Shown here one piece after another: positions 33,825 to 46,278 of a DNA stretch of 64,000 bases (the first letter of the stretch is position 1; every line of letters starts with the position of its first letter). The DNA lies in the NCBI GenBank assembly GCA_024803745.1, contig JANJXV010000043.1:1447501-1511500 (forward strand), read 5' to 3'. This stretch comes from Megascapheus bottae. Its lineage: Eukaryota; Chordata; Mammalia; Rodentia; Geomyidae. The notes beneath the pieces are model-generated. The model worked only from the letters and a program-made list of their open reading frames with translations, ran no database searches and was not told where the DNA came from. Both the position numbers and the translations under genes were made by a program.

Positions 33825-34745
33825 TCAAGTTTGTTCCTTCTGCAAAAGAGCTCCTGGTTTGAACAACCTGCTCAGGGCACTTTTGAGATTTTGTTCCTCA
33901 GGCTGTAGATGAAAGGGTTCAGGAGAGGAGAGACCACTGTGTACATTGCTGAGGACACAGCGATACCCTTGGGAGAATGTGACACAACCAATGCAAAGTA
34001 GACCCCCAATGCTCTCCCAAAGAATAAGTAGACCACAGACAGTTGAGAGCCACATGTGGAGAAGGCTTTGTACTTCCCACTTGAAGATGAAATCCTCAGC
34101 ACTGAAGAAATAATCTTGTAGTAAGAGAAAATTATCCCTAAGATAGAAAGGAAACCAAAAATTGTACCAACAATGTATTTAAATAAATCATTGGTGAGTG
34201 TGTGCTTACAGGAAAGTTCAAGGACATGAGAAGGTTCACAGAGGAAACTTAGGATTTCCACTTCCTTGAAATTGGTCATTTGTAATGCCATCCACACATG
34301 CATCTGTCCATCCATGAAGCAGAAGCAAGGAGACACAGAGATGGGGGTTCATGATGAGAGGGTAATTCAGGGGTTGACAGATGGCCATAAAGCGGTCATA
34401 GGCCCTCACACTAAGAAGAAAAACATCCATAAAACCAAAAAATGAGAAAAATAGACATCTAGGTGAGGCAGCCCACATAGGAGATGGCTCTGCTGTGCGT
34501 CTGGATGTCCACCAGCATCTTGGGGACAGTGGTGGGAATGAAACAGATGTCATCCAAAGAGAGGAAGAAGTACATGGAGGTATGGAGGTGGGGGTCAAAG
34601 GTGACAGCCAGGATGATGAGCAGATTTCCTAGCACAGTGATCAGGTACAAGGACAGGATGGGTTGTAGCTCAGGGTCATCTGACTGTCCCAGGAGGTAAA
34701 ATTCTGAGATGTATGTTAAATTACACAGCTCTGCATTGTATGGAG
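33825..34745 (-). pseudogene. Olfactory receptor copy E, OR7-like pseudogene
   Basis: Landmarks are spread over several frames. Two deletions stand out near the N-terminus: the FGLFLS segment before TM1 is missing around 34656, and MYFFLS runs directly into LDDICF in TM2, losing about five codons near 34560. A deletion in TM4 near 34320 removes the segment before 'GQMHVW'. A long frame then holds from there to the last helix (33872-34336, with KAFSTCGSQ and [13 protein letters not shown]), and a further shift near 33885 precedes the final residues. The codon aligned with the start is GCA, with an out-of-frame ATG one base upstream. Not functional. Closest to copy C. Confidence 0.9.
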
Positions 34746-35093
34746 ACCTTCAATATAAAGAGAGAGCAATACATAATGAAGAAGTCAAAACTCCACAATG
34801 ATTTTGAACTCAAATATGCATAGTTGATATCGACAATATATTCCACACTTTTCAGTTGTCACAAACTCAATCATCATAGACTTTTCATGTCTCATATATT
34901 CCCATTTATGTATTCATTGTAGATATTCAACTATGTGAGAACTTTATAGGCAGTGTTTTCTGATCAAAGAAAATGCAGATTATTCTTCATTACAGGGTAA
35001 TTTACAGCAGTGATTTTTTTAAACTGTGAAATTCATTTTCATCCAATGTGCCTGGAATCCCAGGAGATTTTTGCATCCTTGCGTTGTTTTCTA

Positions 35094-35219
<126 letters not shown>

Positions 35220-35224
35220 CCATG

Positions 35225-35450
35225 TGCGTCCCAGGATTTTGACTCTAGTCCAAGGTACAACCCTCGAGGCTTTCCTGCACAAAGCAAAGCTCAACCACTT
35301 ACGTAAGAAACTCTACTTTTGCCTTCCTGGTAGCTAATTGGAGAAGAGAGCTCACACGTTTTGGTGCCCATGCTGGCTTTGAACCTTTATCCATAGAACT
35401 CAGCCTGTTAAATAGCTAGGATTATAGTTATGAGACACCAGGGCTGGGAC
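35225..35450 (-). mobile_element. Composite SINE (Geo-like plus B1-like half)
   Basis: Same insertion as 16785-16995. The B1-like end is 'TAAATAGCTAGGATTATAG'. Confidence 0.65.
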
Positions 35451-36339
35451 TGAAATATAATATAAAAAAACTCACAGACTCTTCAGTCTTGTACATATAT
35501 ATAAATAAAGATCTCTGATAGGATATCTAGTTCTTCCTGAATTAATTTCAGGAATTGAGGAATTTGCTGACAGTAGCAATGGATTCCTGAGATTTAGGGA
35601 ATGTTGGTTGACATTTAGTTACTGGGTTTCTTCCTTTTCAATCATCTATCTGATTGTTGCACTTCTTATACTGGTTTCAAGCTGTGACCCCCTGTCGTTT
35701 TGTCTTGTGATCAGCCAATGATCCCCTAAACTAGAAATTGGTATGCTCTTCCTGGAAGTCAGAGAGAAATGAGACAGAGGCCCAGGTTCTCACTGGGGGC
35801 CTAACAAGGCCGTCCACAAACCACTTTTCAGTATTTAATATTCAGTGATGATAGATAAATAGAAGTTAGATTCACACTGTTTGTTTTTTTTATCTAACCA
35901 TCCACCAACACTTCCATTGAAGTCGTGTGATCAGTCATATTCTATTAGATAACAAGGCAGACTACAGGAAAACAGTAAGAGATTTTAGGTAAGAATCCTG
36001 TGAGCTTCAGCAGAATAAAGTAATAACTTACATTCTTCACTACTGCTATTCCTTGGTCTCCTCTAACAGTTTACCAAGTTGCTGGCTTGTCTTCATCATG
36101 CAGAAGCAGTCCTTGCAGTTGTTTTGCTCTTTATTTAGGACACAAAACATTTGACTCTATTTGAGACAAGAAGGAAAACTAAATCACCAGGAAGCTTGCA
36201 GAAAGCACGCTTGTATGAATAGTGAGGGGTTGTGTTGCTTCTCTGTTGGGTCATGTCCATGAAGTACAGATGAAAAGATTGTCCCATGCCTGGAGTGTAT
36301 GAAAACCTCAGGCTCACAGTGCACCATGAATAGGGCAAC

Positions 36340-36540
36340 ACAGGAGAATTTCCAACGGGGGCTAATATTGCATTGGAGATACTTAGGTAGATGTTAGAGG
36401 ACTGGCTGGTAATAGGCTCTTCAATGATTGTGGATGCACAATTCACAGAGCTCACAATTTGCCAAATTGATGCCAAACAAATCATCTCTAGGGACCCAGT
36501 AAATTGGATGGGGCCAGGTGAGGGAGAACAAATGCCTGAA
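36340..36540 (-). promoter_or_regulatory. Conserved OR upstream block, copy E version
   Basis: Core 'CTCACAATTTGCCAAATTGA' (36451-36470), and about 15 bases on 'TCTCTAGGGA' at 36485-36494, which is one base from the palindromic O/E (EBF) core TCCCTAGGGA. EBF and LHX2-type sites together are the known signature of OR promoters. The assignment is inference. Confidence 0.5.
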
Positions 36541-36959
36541 AGAATAGTTTTGAAGCATGTTCTTTGGTAAACAAAGCTGGTCTAATCTATGTATAGATGA
36601 CAAGAAGAAAAGTATGACTAATTATAGGCTATACAGGAAGGCAATTTCGTGTTGAAAACCCTTTGGGCAGTTCCTAGACAATTTATAAAGGAAATACCTA
36701 GAATATCAGTGTCTTGAATGGGACCCTAGCAGGAAGGAATGAAACACATGGAATCAGTGCACAGACAGTGGGAGAACATTGTCACAAAAGTCCATGTGCA
36801 TTTATAAGAGGAAATGTGGATATTAATGTTTCTGTTGGTGGATGGAGAGAGGGAGTATTTTGGAAGGTGTGATTTTGTTTAAGATGCATTGTACATGTAC
36901 ATGAATGTCTTAAATGGAAATTTCTGTTTATAAACAAGTTAAGAATTAATATAGCCAAA

Positions 36960-37200
36960 ACGAGGCTGCACCGGTGGCTCACACTGTGATCTAGCTACTC
37001 AGGATGCTGTGAGTGGAAGATCAGGTTTTTAAGCCAGCATGGGTAGGAAAGTCTGTGAGACTCTGATCTACAACAGACTACTCAGCAATGCTGGAAGTGG
37101 CACTGTGGCTGAAGGAGTGGAGCACTGTACTTGAGCCACAAAGCTTATGGGCAGTGTCTTATCCCTGAGTTCAACCACAAGGACCGGCACAAAAAATGTT
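36960..37200 (+). mobile_element. Composite SINE (B1-like plus Geo-like)
   Basis: Copy of the insertion at 18490-18745, starting 'GGTGGCTCACACTGTGATC'. Confidence 0.75.
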
Positions 37201-37819
37201 GAAAACAGAATGTAACATATATTTAACTCTCATCAATGACTCAAGTGAAATGCAAAATTTTATTTAGAAATGTCAGTGAAATGCATGTGGCAGTATGCTA
37301 TAGCCGATCCCAGAAGTGACTTTAGGACACACAGAGCCTCCCCATAATTAAAAAACATAAAAGATGAGACACAGTTTTCATGATTTGTTTTAGGCTGTTC
37401 ATTTGTTTCAAGTATATTCTACATGCCAATGAACGTTCTGTCATGTGAGAGAGTGTATTTAACATTTTCCTAGGTAAAATAACAAGGAAAAGTCATTTTT
37501 TTTCCTGCCCAAAACACTTACAGTGAGGCACTGTTGGTCCATGGGTGTTATCCTAGCTTCTCACAAGGAAGAAATCTGATGATTTGAGTTTTGATTTCAG
37601 CCACAGGTGGAAATCCAATAACACTCTCATTTCCAACTAAACACAAACACACACACATACATAGAGTCAGAAGTGGGGTGTAGTTCTAGTGATAAAGCAC
37701 TAGTCTTGAGGAAAAAAAATTATGGATAGCAGCTGGTAAAAACAAATAAATATCCATATGATATGATCCTGCTTTTATTAACCAGGAGACAAAGGCTCAC
37801 ACCTGTAATGGTAACTTCT

Positions 37820-38265
37820 TAGCAATTCAGTATGTCCGTTTTGCGTGTGGGTCAATGTTAACCCTTTCATCATTCCCCCCACCATTTCTCTCATACCTAC
37901 TCATCTCCAGTTTCATTTTCACATAAGTTGTGTAATATTGAATCTACATTCTGAATATCATGAGTTTATTCTCCCTCACCCGTGCATCCTCATCCCTCTA
38001 CACTCTTCCTTTTTGTTTGATCCCCTCCTCAACACTTCAAGTACAAGCTACTTCAAATTTTTTTTTAGTTTAGGCAATAAGTTCTTGGTTCAAAGGAATT
38101 ACACAATTGGTATCCTCCCCTGTATATTTCATTGTGTCAATACATTTGGGCAGAGGCACCGATGATCCTGTATGTCTTTATAACATGGTATACACTTCCA
38201 CATTTCCTCATTTCAATCAACATGTAGGTATTCACGTTAGACATTCAACTATATTAGAATAGAAG
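37820..38265. other. Unassigned sequence, possibly old L1 3'UTR
   Basis: Pyrimidine-rich. A short stretch (38150-38230) resembles the reverse of L1 3'UTR elements. No gene. Confidence 0.3.
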
Positions 38266-38266
38266 G

Positions 38267-38462
38267 GGCTGGGAATGTGGTAGAGTGCTTGCCTAGCAAG
38301 TAGGAAGCCCTAGGTTGGATGCATCTATACCACATGCACAGAAGAATCTGCAAGTGGCTCTGTGGCTCCAAGTGGTAGAGTGCTAGCTTTGAGAACAGAG
38401 ATTCTCAAGATATAGCCCACGCCCTGAGTTCAAGTCCCAGGACTATCCAAAACAAAATAAAA
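38267..38462 (+). mobile_element. IDL-Geo-type SINE
   Basis: Well preserved, with 'AGAGTGCTTGCCTAGCAAG' at 38282-38300, 'CTCCAAGTGGTAGAGTGCTA' in the right half and 'CCAGGACTATCC' near the end. A short A-rich tail follows. Confidence 0.85.
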
Positions 38463-38631
38463 ACAAAGAATAATGAAAGAAGGAAAAAGGGAAAGGGAGA
38501 AACAAAATGAAATTATATGCAGTATTTTCTGATCACAGAACAATCTAGGCACCTTTTCAAAGATCACTGGTTAAAAATGCAGAGCAGTCATCCTTGTTGG
38601 TGAAATTCAATCTCATCAAATCTGTGTTGCT

Positions 38632-40560
38632 GACAGAACCATCTTTCTTACTGGCAAAGGATTTCCCCGAGATCCTTAGCCGGAAATTTGGCCCCAGCGC
38701 TGCTGAAGTCCATCCCCTATGTCAGCCGCAGACCTGGTAAACAAAGCTGCCCATGGATATTTCAGCTTTGTTTTCCCAAACAAACAATCGGATCCGAAAA
38801 ACCTCATACCCAAATCACGAGAGAAAAAGACTTTCTGAACTGTTCGGATCCCCAATTTAGTGGAGACACAGGTTTCCTATCCTGCCCTGACCCTCCCCCC
38901 GCAAAAAAAAATCCTGAAGAATACCCTTTTTTCTTTTCTTTTTTTTAATGTATTGTTCTTTTTTGTTGTTTTGGGTTTTTTTTTTACTTTTTTTTCTTCC
39001 ACCCCTTTTTCATTTGCATTTATAGGTGTTCTTATTGTCTCTTTACCATCCTACCTACACTTTTTTTTTCTCTTTTCTCTCCCACATCCCTCTGTCACTG
39101 TGGTTGTTGCTGGAAACATAGTGACAGCTCTGGGTACAGTCTGAATACAAACGATATCTATATTGATACAGTCACATGCTTTTTAATCTCCTGGTCTCAA
39201 CCCTAGTTTTTCTTAACTAAGAGCTCACAATAGTGAGGAATTTCCCCTCACTTTTTTCTTTTGTTTTGTTTTGTTTTTTTTTATTTTGTTTTTTTTGTTG
39301 TTTTTTTTTGCTTTTTTGCTTTTGTTTTTTGTTTCTCTGTTTTTCATTCTGTATGGGTTTTTTTGTTTTTTTGTGCTTGCTGTTGTTTTTGTCTTTGCTT
39401 TTTTTTCTTTCTTTCTTTTTAAAATTTTTCATCATTGAAATCTCCTATATCTACCTCTCTCTTTTCTTGATATATTCTTCTTATTACCCTTCTTACTTTC
39501 ATAAGTTTTTTCTAATACTTTCCAAACTTTGTACTCAAATATGCTACCTGCTAAACAAGGTAGGTCAGTTATCCTTACGCTATACCTTTTCTTCATTGCT
39601 ATAATAATCTTCCACTCCTACATTATTCCTCTTGTACCTCCCCTGTTCTCTCTCATACTATTCTTCTATCTCTGGTTCTCTGTTCATCTTTCAACCCTTA
39701 TAATGCATGGATCTACACTTGATGGCAGTTGAGCAATACTGTATATTTAGGTGTTCAATTATACGCTAGGTCCAGAGGGACTTAAATACAATAGAGATTG
39801 GATTGAGAGACTTGTTGTTTTGGCCATAAATCGATTATCATTGCTTGAATTAGACTGGTCTGTAAGTGCACAAAAAGAGTGATAATACCAATAAAAAAAC
39901 TGTGAACATCTAGTGTCTGCCATCTAAAGAGGTCTAGGATGGTTATATCTGAAAAACTATAATCGTGTTTAGTATTAATCTTGCTCCCATTTTCAAATGG
40001 GCAGAAAAAGAAACTCAAGAAATGTGTCAAATCAAGGAATAACATCCCACACCCAATATAAACAGACAATGGAACAGTCACTGGCATACCTAGAGAAGAG
40101 TCTTCCAAGTGCTATACAAATGCAATTGATAAACATCATTAATGAAAAATGTGAAAATATAAAGAAAGAGATAAGGGAGGAAGCCATAGATAAACAAGAG
40201 GAAACCATAAACAAGGTGATATGTGAAAAGGGGGAAGCCATAAAGGAGGCCATATTAAAGGTTTTTCAAAAACATGGATGAATTCATAGAATCCATAAAA
40301 AAAAAGGAGACCAAACTCCAGCAAATGTCCAAAGAGAATAAAGCTACTGAGCTAACCACTCAAATGGAAATGAAGGAGCTAAAGAAATCCATACATGATC
40401 TAAAAGAAGAGATGCAAGGCATCAAAAATGAGCGATTAGAAGCAAGGGAGATGAAGAATAAAGCAGATAGTTTGATAGCAGGTTAGACAATGCAGAAGAG
40501 AGAATTTCTGGGGCTGAAGATAATTTAGTTGTTATAGAGAAAGAACAGAAAATGAATCAA
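38632..40560 (+). mobile_element. L1 5' part (5'UTR and ORF1 start) with no 3' part
   Basis: Contains a 5'UTR (shared with the copy at 47965 in 'CTGGTAAACAAAGC' and 'ATTTAGTGGAGACACA'), a long T-rich stretch (38930-39430), and ORF1 from the ATG at 39997. ORF1 reads MGRKRNSRNVSN, then a coiled-coil-like segment with EEAIDKQEETINK. A one-base shift near 40280 moves it to another frame, which ends at 40486. There is no ORF2 or 3'UTR. The paralogous segment (47240-47480) lacks the insertion, which resolves 38632 and 40560 as junctions. L1 insertions normally keep the 3' end, so this copy was cut afterwards or arose by another route. Confidence 0.8.
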
Positions 40561-40639
40561 AAGAAATAGTGACTTTTCTTAAGGTGTGATAATTGTAAAC
40601 GTTCTGGAAAATATACACAACTACTTTTCATCCTTAATT

Positions 40640-40800
40640 TCATACAGATAATTTATCACTAGAAAATATTATGCTGAGCCTTCTATCTCCCAGTACATTT
40701 CTTCATCATTCCTTAGTTTTGTTACTTCATCCTGGTTCCTTCCCTTTCTTTCTTTGTTTCTTTCTTCCTTTCTCTTTCTTTCTTTTCTTTTCTTTTCTGT
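40640..40800 (+). repeat. CTTT-rich microsatellite
   Basis: Short TTTC/TCTT runs (about 40735-40805). The paralogue at 47568-47701 is far longer. Confidence 0.8.
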
Positions 40801-40814
40801 TCTTTCTACCGGTG

Positions 40815-41035
40815 TGTATGACAGCTCAAGGACTTTATTCAGAGTCTGGGAAGTTCACTGAGATTTTTCTTCTCCTTCTACCACTTGAGTCACACCTCTA
40901 CTTTTGTCACGTTAATTTTTAATTGGAGATAAGATTCTAGTGGACTTTGTTGCCTCCATTGGCTTTGAACTGGCATCCTCAGATCTCATTGCCTTGTGTA
41001 GGTAGGATCACAGATATGATCCATAGGCACCCAGA
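40815..41035 (-). mobile_element. Composite SINE (Geo-like plus B1-like half)
   Basis: Reverse orientation, same insertion as 47735-47950. The Geo-like end begins 'GACAGCTCAAGGACTT'. Confidence 0.65.
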
Positions 41036-41079
41036 AAACCTGGACTATAAGAAAACAAAACTTTTTTTCTGGTTTACTC

Positions 41080-41400
41080 AACCTAAATGGCTCAAGTGTT
41101 AGAGCACTATCTTTGAGCACAAGAGGCTCAGGAACAGTGCACAGGCCCCAAGTTTAAGCTCCACAGCTGACCAAAAAACTCAGCTTTCTCTCTTCATAAT
41201 GGATTATGCAGGGCTGAGAGCATACCTAATGGTAGAGGGCTTGCCTAGCATGCTCAAAGCTCTGGGTTTGATTCTTCGGTAACATATCCAAAGAAAAAAC
41301 TTGGAAGTGGCTGTGTACCAAGTGGTAGAGCACTAGCCATAATAAAGCCCAAAGACAGTGCCCAGCCCTGAGTTCAATCCCCAGGACAGGTAAAAAGGAA
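41080..41400 (+). mobile_element. Partial Geo monomer and a full IDL-Geo-type SINE
   Basis: A right-half fragment lies at 41080-41180 and a complete dimer at 41212-41400, with 'GGGCTTGCCTAGCATGCTC' and a short tail 'GGACAGGTAAAAAGG'. Confidence 0.8.
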
Positions 41401-41404
41401 AAGA

Positions 41405-41660
41405 AAAGAAAAGAATCTCACAGAATGGATTCTTTATAGGTGGACATGGAGGATTTCTAACTGAAATGTCATATGGTATTGGAGATTTTGATGAGATACC
41501 AGAGGACAGGCTGATGACAGGCTCTCCTGCCCATCATGGAACCTGATTTGTAGAACTCACAATTAGAAAAATAGATCCAAAGATTACAAATCTCAATCAA
41601 CTCACTAACATGGATGGAGTGGAAGAGAATGTCCAATACAATAGATTTTATCATTGTTCT
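41405..41660 (-). repeat. Orphan OR upstream block
   Basis: Homologue of the OR upstream blocks in the orientation of the cluster ('AGAACTCACAATTAG' near 41554). It has a closely similar inverted copy at 13620-13900. No OR coding sequence lies in the few kilobases downstream on the minus strand, where an L1 5' part is found instead. Confidence 0.5.
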
Positions 41661-41724
41661 CAGGTAAACAAACCTTCCAAGTTCTATGACTTCATGACAG
41701 CATTAAAAATATGGTGAATTGCAT

Positions 41725-41905
41725 CCAGGAGTATGGCCTAGGTGGAGAGTGTTTGCCTAGCATGCAAACACTGAACGATATGCACAGAAAAAGCTGGAAT
41801 TGGTATTGTGGCTCAAGTAACCTTGATTTCTAGCCTTGAGGAAGCCCAGTGACAGTATCATGACCCTGTGTTTAAGCCCAAGGACTGGCAAGAAAATATG
41901 GCTAA
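41725..41905 (+). mobile_element. IDL-Geo-type SINE, short
   Basis: Plus orientation, with 'GTGTTTGCCTAGCATGCAA' and 'AAGCCCAAGGACTGGCAAG'. The middle of the right half is diverged. Confidence 0.7.
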
Positions 41906-41909
41906 ATAT

Positions 41910-42585
41910 AGCATATGCAAGAGTGCAATTCCAAATTGCAAGCCTTTTGAGTACTCCTCAGACAATTTAACAACAGAAATATTCTGAATATCAGTGTCTG
42001 GAGTCGGGTTCCATTAGAAGCTACTGGAATAAATGGAAACAAGAAGCCAAAGGAGAATGTAGACATAAAAATCATTGGTCATGTGTGTAAAAAATGAAAT
42101 TTGGATCTCATGGTGCATATTGATGAAAGGATACGTGGACTAGGTGAATGAGGGAAGAGATGAATATGAGGAAGATACTGTGCACAGTTATGTGGAGATA
42201 TTAATCTGAAATGTGTTTCTTCAAGGATGTTAAGATAAAAAGTGTTAAAGAGAGAATGCCGCTTAGTAGAATTCTTAAATGATATACTCTTTAACTATCA
42301 TTAGTGACTTCTGTGAAATGAAAACTATTGTAAAAACTGTTCCAGGTCAATATATAGGGAGAGGCAAGTATACAAGTAACATCAGCACACATTCATCTCC
42401 TCATAATTCAAAATAATACATGATGAGCCACACATTTTACATTATTTATCTTAGGTCATATTATTTGTCTCAGCCATGTTCTATAAATCAATAAACCTTC
42501 TGCAATATAACATAACTTATGTATTCATTTTTCTACCCCGTCACAAATAATGTTCATTTATTGGTTTCTCTGAGGAAAAACACTT
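41910..42585. other. Unassigned AT-rich sequence
   Basis: Parts around 41920-42230 resemble 18170-18450 and 36600-36920, so this too belongs to the duplicated OR upstream sequence. No gene. Confidence 0.4.
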
Positions 42586-42736
42586 TTAGCTGTGGGCTGT
42601 GGTTCACACCCAGAATCCCAGAAACACAGGAGGCAGAGACCTAAGAATTTCAGTTTCAGAGTCATCCAGGGCTGGGAAGTCCTTCAGAATTGTATCTTGA
42701 ATTTAATACCGACACACACACAATGTGCACAGAGTA

Positions 42737-42787
<51 letters not shown>

Positions 42788-42788
42788 C

Positions 42789-42850
<62 letters not shown>

Positions 42851-42955
42851 AGAAGCGCAGGTTTGGCTCAGGTAGTAGAACATTAGCCCTAAGGGAAAAA
42901 AGCTCAGTGATAGTGACCATGCCCTGAGTTCAAGCTCCAGCGCTGTTTCAAATAA
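42585..42955 (+). mobile_element. Composite SINE split by (CA)n
   Basis: The B1-like half (42590-42710) and the Geo-like half (42850-42955, 'CTCAGGTAGTAGAACATTAG') are separated by a long CA tract. The A-rich linker between monomers probably gave rise to the microsatellite. Confidence 0.65.
42713..42848 (+). repeat. (CA)n microsatellite, interrupted
   Basis: About 60 CA units in two blocks separated by a short AAAAGCACACATACACAT segment. Confidence 0.97.
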
Positions 42956-43094
42956 ACAAAGAAAGAATCAAACAAATAAAAAAATCAAACAAACAAACCA
43001 CCAGCAAAAAAGCACAACCTTAGGTTTATTAGTCAGCAGCTAGAGGCTCACCCCTGAGATCTGGGCATCTGACCAGATCTGTTCTTTAAGAAGC

Positions 43095-43310
43095 ACTAGA
43101 TCCTAGCCAGTGGGGTGGCTCAAGCCAGTAATCCTAGCTTCTCAAGGGGGTGAGACCTGTGGATCAAGGTCCAAACCCAGCCTGGGCACAAAAGGACTTG
43201 AGACTCTTATCTCCAATTTACCTCTAGAAAATGTCAAGTGGGGCTTTGATCAATGGTGGGCTTGGCCTTGATCTGAAGAGCTCAGGAATAGTGCTCAGTA
43301 ACGGTTCTCC
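43095..43310 (+). mobile_element. Composite SINE (B1-like plus Geo-like)
   Basis: 'GGCTCAAGCCAGTAATCCTAG' begins it. The Geo half is 'GTGGGGCTTTGATCAATGGT'. Confidence 0.65.
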
Positions 43311-43783
43311 ACATTGACACAGACAGAAAGAAAGCCCTGGAGCCTATGTATATAACAACTAAAAACAAAGGAGCTGGTCATACAGGTTTTGCCAAGAAAT
43401 GAGAAAGACCTGAGTTCAAATACCAGTGCTCCCAAAACCAAAATGGTCTGTTTCTCTTCACTTTTATTGACGTAAAATATCCATGATAGAAAATTCACAT
43501 CTTAACCACTGTACAATTCATTTGTGGCATGGCCATCTCTAGACAGGTGTCATCTTTACAAAGTGAAATTTTATGCATTAAATACAAATAAGTCCTTCCC
43601 TCATTAATTAGTTTGACTTAGCCAGCAATTTTTTCTAGTGCCCCTATGTCCTCAGTTATACTAATGAAACCAGAAGAATGTAAAGATTGTGTAGAGACAG
43701 GTAGGATTTACAGGAATTCACGTTAAATTTTTTTACTCTGCAAAATAATATTACAGATGGATTTCCTACTTCCTGTTGTCAGC

Positions 43784-44701
43784 TCATAGTTTGAACAACA
43801 TGGTCAGGACACTTTTGGGGTCCCTGTTCCTCAGGCTGTAGATGAAGGGGTTCAGGAGAGGAGTGACCACTCTGTACATCACTGAAGACACAGCACTGCC
43901 CCTGGGAGAATGTGACACAGCTGATGCAAAATAAACTCCCAGTCATGTCCCAAAGAATAAACACACCACTGACAAGTGAGAGCCACTGGTGGAGAAGGCT
44001 TTGTACTTCCCTCCTGATAATGGAATTCTCAGCACTGAAGAAACAATTTTATAGTAAGAGAAAAGGATTCCAAAGATTGTTACCATATATGGTAACAATA
44101 ACATATTTGAAGATAGCATTTGTGAGAATGTTTTTACAGGAAAGATCCAGGATTTGAGAAGGGTCACAAAAGAAATTTGGGACTTCCAGTTTTCTGAAAT
44201 GGGTCATTCGTAAGGCCTCCACATGTGCAGCTGTTCTTCCACGAAGCCGGCAACAAATGACAGCAGAACCAAGGAGACACAGAGATGAGGGTTCATGATG
44301 AGAAGGTAATTCAGGGGGTGGCAAATGGCCACAAAATGGTCATAGGCCATGGCGGTAGAAGCAAAATATACATATAGCAAAAATAATGAAAAGACACATC
44401 TGCATAGGAGATGGCTCTGCTGTGACTCTGCAGGACCACCAACACCTTGGGTACAGTGGTGGAAATGAAGCAGATGTCATCCAAGGAGAGGATGGAGAGG
44501 AAGAAGTACATGGGGGTGTGGAGGTGGGGGTCAGAGGTGAAGGCCAGGTTAATGAATAGATTTCCCAGCACAGTGATCAGGTACATGGAAAGGAGGAGGC
44601 CAAAGAGCATGGGTTGTAATTCTGGATCCTCTGAGATTCTCAGGAGAAGGAAATCTGCAATGTGGGTTAGATTTTGTGCTTCTTTACCACATGGACAACT
44701 G
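43784..44701 (-). pseudogene. Olfactory receptor copy F, OR7-like pseudogene
   Basis: The exon begins after an acceptor (44702-44703). The first frame holds [36 protein letters not shown] and [16 protein letters not shown] deletion near 44400 removes the GCLTQ segment and shifts the frame, so MAYD-type residues are out of frame. Further shifts occur near 44220-44290 and 44075-44100. KAFSTSGSH (with Cys changed to Ser) and [11 protein letters not shown] are found, and the natural stop is at 43784-43786. The codon aligned with the start is AAA. Not functional. B and D are the closest relatives. Confidence 0.9.
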
Positions 44702-45269
44702 CTCAAAAACAAAAACACCTTGATAGAAACAAAACTCCTATGCAGGAATTGTCAGCTCTAAATATTTGAAACTCAAGTATTTAAAAGCTTGAATTTTGCA
44801 CCACCTCTGCAGTAAGTATACTAATGAGTGTTTGTGAATTTTGGCAATCCCTTATTTCTAGAAACTTCTCACTCTGGGATGCCTTGTGCCTCTGGCTTTT
44901 GTCGAGATGTGTGTCCCAGTGACACACAGCTGTGTTGGAAAGCCAAGCACATAAAGGATGGCTGGAGCAAGATCCCTTGACAGTACAGCCAACCCTTGTG
45001 TAGTGTGGGGGAGCAGGTTCCAGGACAGCAGGGGGTATCAAAGATTTTTACACATTTATGATGTATGTCTCTGTCTAGGAGCCTATATTTGGAGCCAGTG
45101 CCCTGCCCTAGGATCTAGAAAGCCCATACAATGAGAGGCCTGGAGAGTGGGCTTTCATGTGTAGACTGAGATTGTGGGTTGTAAACTGGGCTGGAGGATT
45201 TCAGGAAGATCTCCTGGGGGTAAGGCCAGTGGTAGGACAAGCCAAGAGAGCAATTTTAAGTTAGGGGCA

Positions 45270-45560
45270 CAAAGCACTATTTCCGGTATTATGGCATTTT
45301 TAGGGAAATGGATAGGCATGGGAACATGGCATTGAGTGAAATAAGTCAAGCTCACAGAAACAAAGGGTATTTATCCTTTCCTAAAACAGGGAAATTAGAT
45401 CTCAATTATCAAGATGTAGGAATGCATATAGAGTCATGTGTATCAATGCACACATATATTGAGTAAAATATGGCAGGAAAGGATTATTATGGAACAACTC
45501 CACTCATCAAGGAAGCCGTAGTTCAACCACATGAATAGGAGGAAGCTGAAACAGCCTACT
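45270..45560 (+). mobile_element. Old L1 3' end, copy F version
   Basis: 'CCGGTATTATGGCATTTTTAG' followed by 'GAGTGAAATAAGTCAAGCTC', the coding end of ORF2, and diverged 3'UTR. Same insertion as 9760 and 29110. Confidence 0.7.
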
Positions 45561-45569
45561 CCTTAAAAA

Positions 45570-45665
45570 TATACAGGTTTCCAGGGGAAGGTGGCTCACA
45601 CTTGGAATCCTAACTATTCCAGAGGCTGTGGTCTGAGATTCACAGGTGGAAGCCTATGTGGCACG
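45570..45665 (+). mobile_element. B1-like SINE half, interrupted
   Basis: 'GGTGGCTCACACTTGGAATCC' marks the start. Its right half resumes at about 46020-46120, so the L1 piece at 45690-46018 inserted into it. Confidence 0.6.
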
Positions 45666-45689
45666 GAATTCTGCGAAAAGCAGGAACGT

Positions 45690-46018
45690 AGGAGGAGGCT
45701 TAATGAGAGGATCTCCAGGATATAGAAACAAGAGCTATAAAATATGCGATTGTGGCTTTTAGTGTCCTAGGTTATTTTTCATCTCTTTTGTTGTCCCTTG
45801 ATTATTCTCATATTGTTATTATATCTCCCTTATTATCTGTTTATATGTTTATTTGTTTATTTGAAATAGGATAGGGAAGGGGGAAACCAAGATGAAGGGA
45901 AGCAGTGGGTGGAGGAAAATGGGGACAAAAACATGAGAAGGGGTATCCATGTTTGTTAAATAATGCACTTTCTATCTGGCAAACCTAAGTGTAAATTTCT
46001 ATTAATTACAATAAAAAA
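45690..46018 (+). mobile_element. Young L1 3'UTR insertion
   Basis: A severely 5'-truncated L1 that keeps only the 3'UTR, ending 'TTAATTACAATAAAAAAG'. It splits a composite SINE. Same subfamily as the nested L1 at 31165. Confidence 0.8.
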
Positions 46019-46278
46019 GAGGGGAAAAAGCAGGAAGTGGAGCTGTAGCTTTGAGCAAAAACTTCAGGGAAAGCACACGTGCCCTGAGTTCAAGCCACAG
46101 AACCTACATGTGTGTGTGCGTGTATACACAAACAAACACCTACACACATGCCACAGAAGGTGAAGCATATGAAAAGAGAAAGAATGACTTAAGACCCTGA
46201 GCTCTGAGAAGGACACTGTGCATTCTGCCAATAATTTCACTGATGTAATATCCTCTTGACATTTTCATCATCATCACA

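Noticed and set aside
38860..39604. Phe-rich frames around the T-rich stretch
   Set aside because: The L1 5'UTR here is T-rich. The frames are low complexity and not conserved in the copy at 48470.
42592..42927. His/Thr repeat frame
   Set aside because: Artefact of the (CA)n tract inside a SINE.
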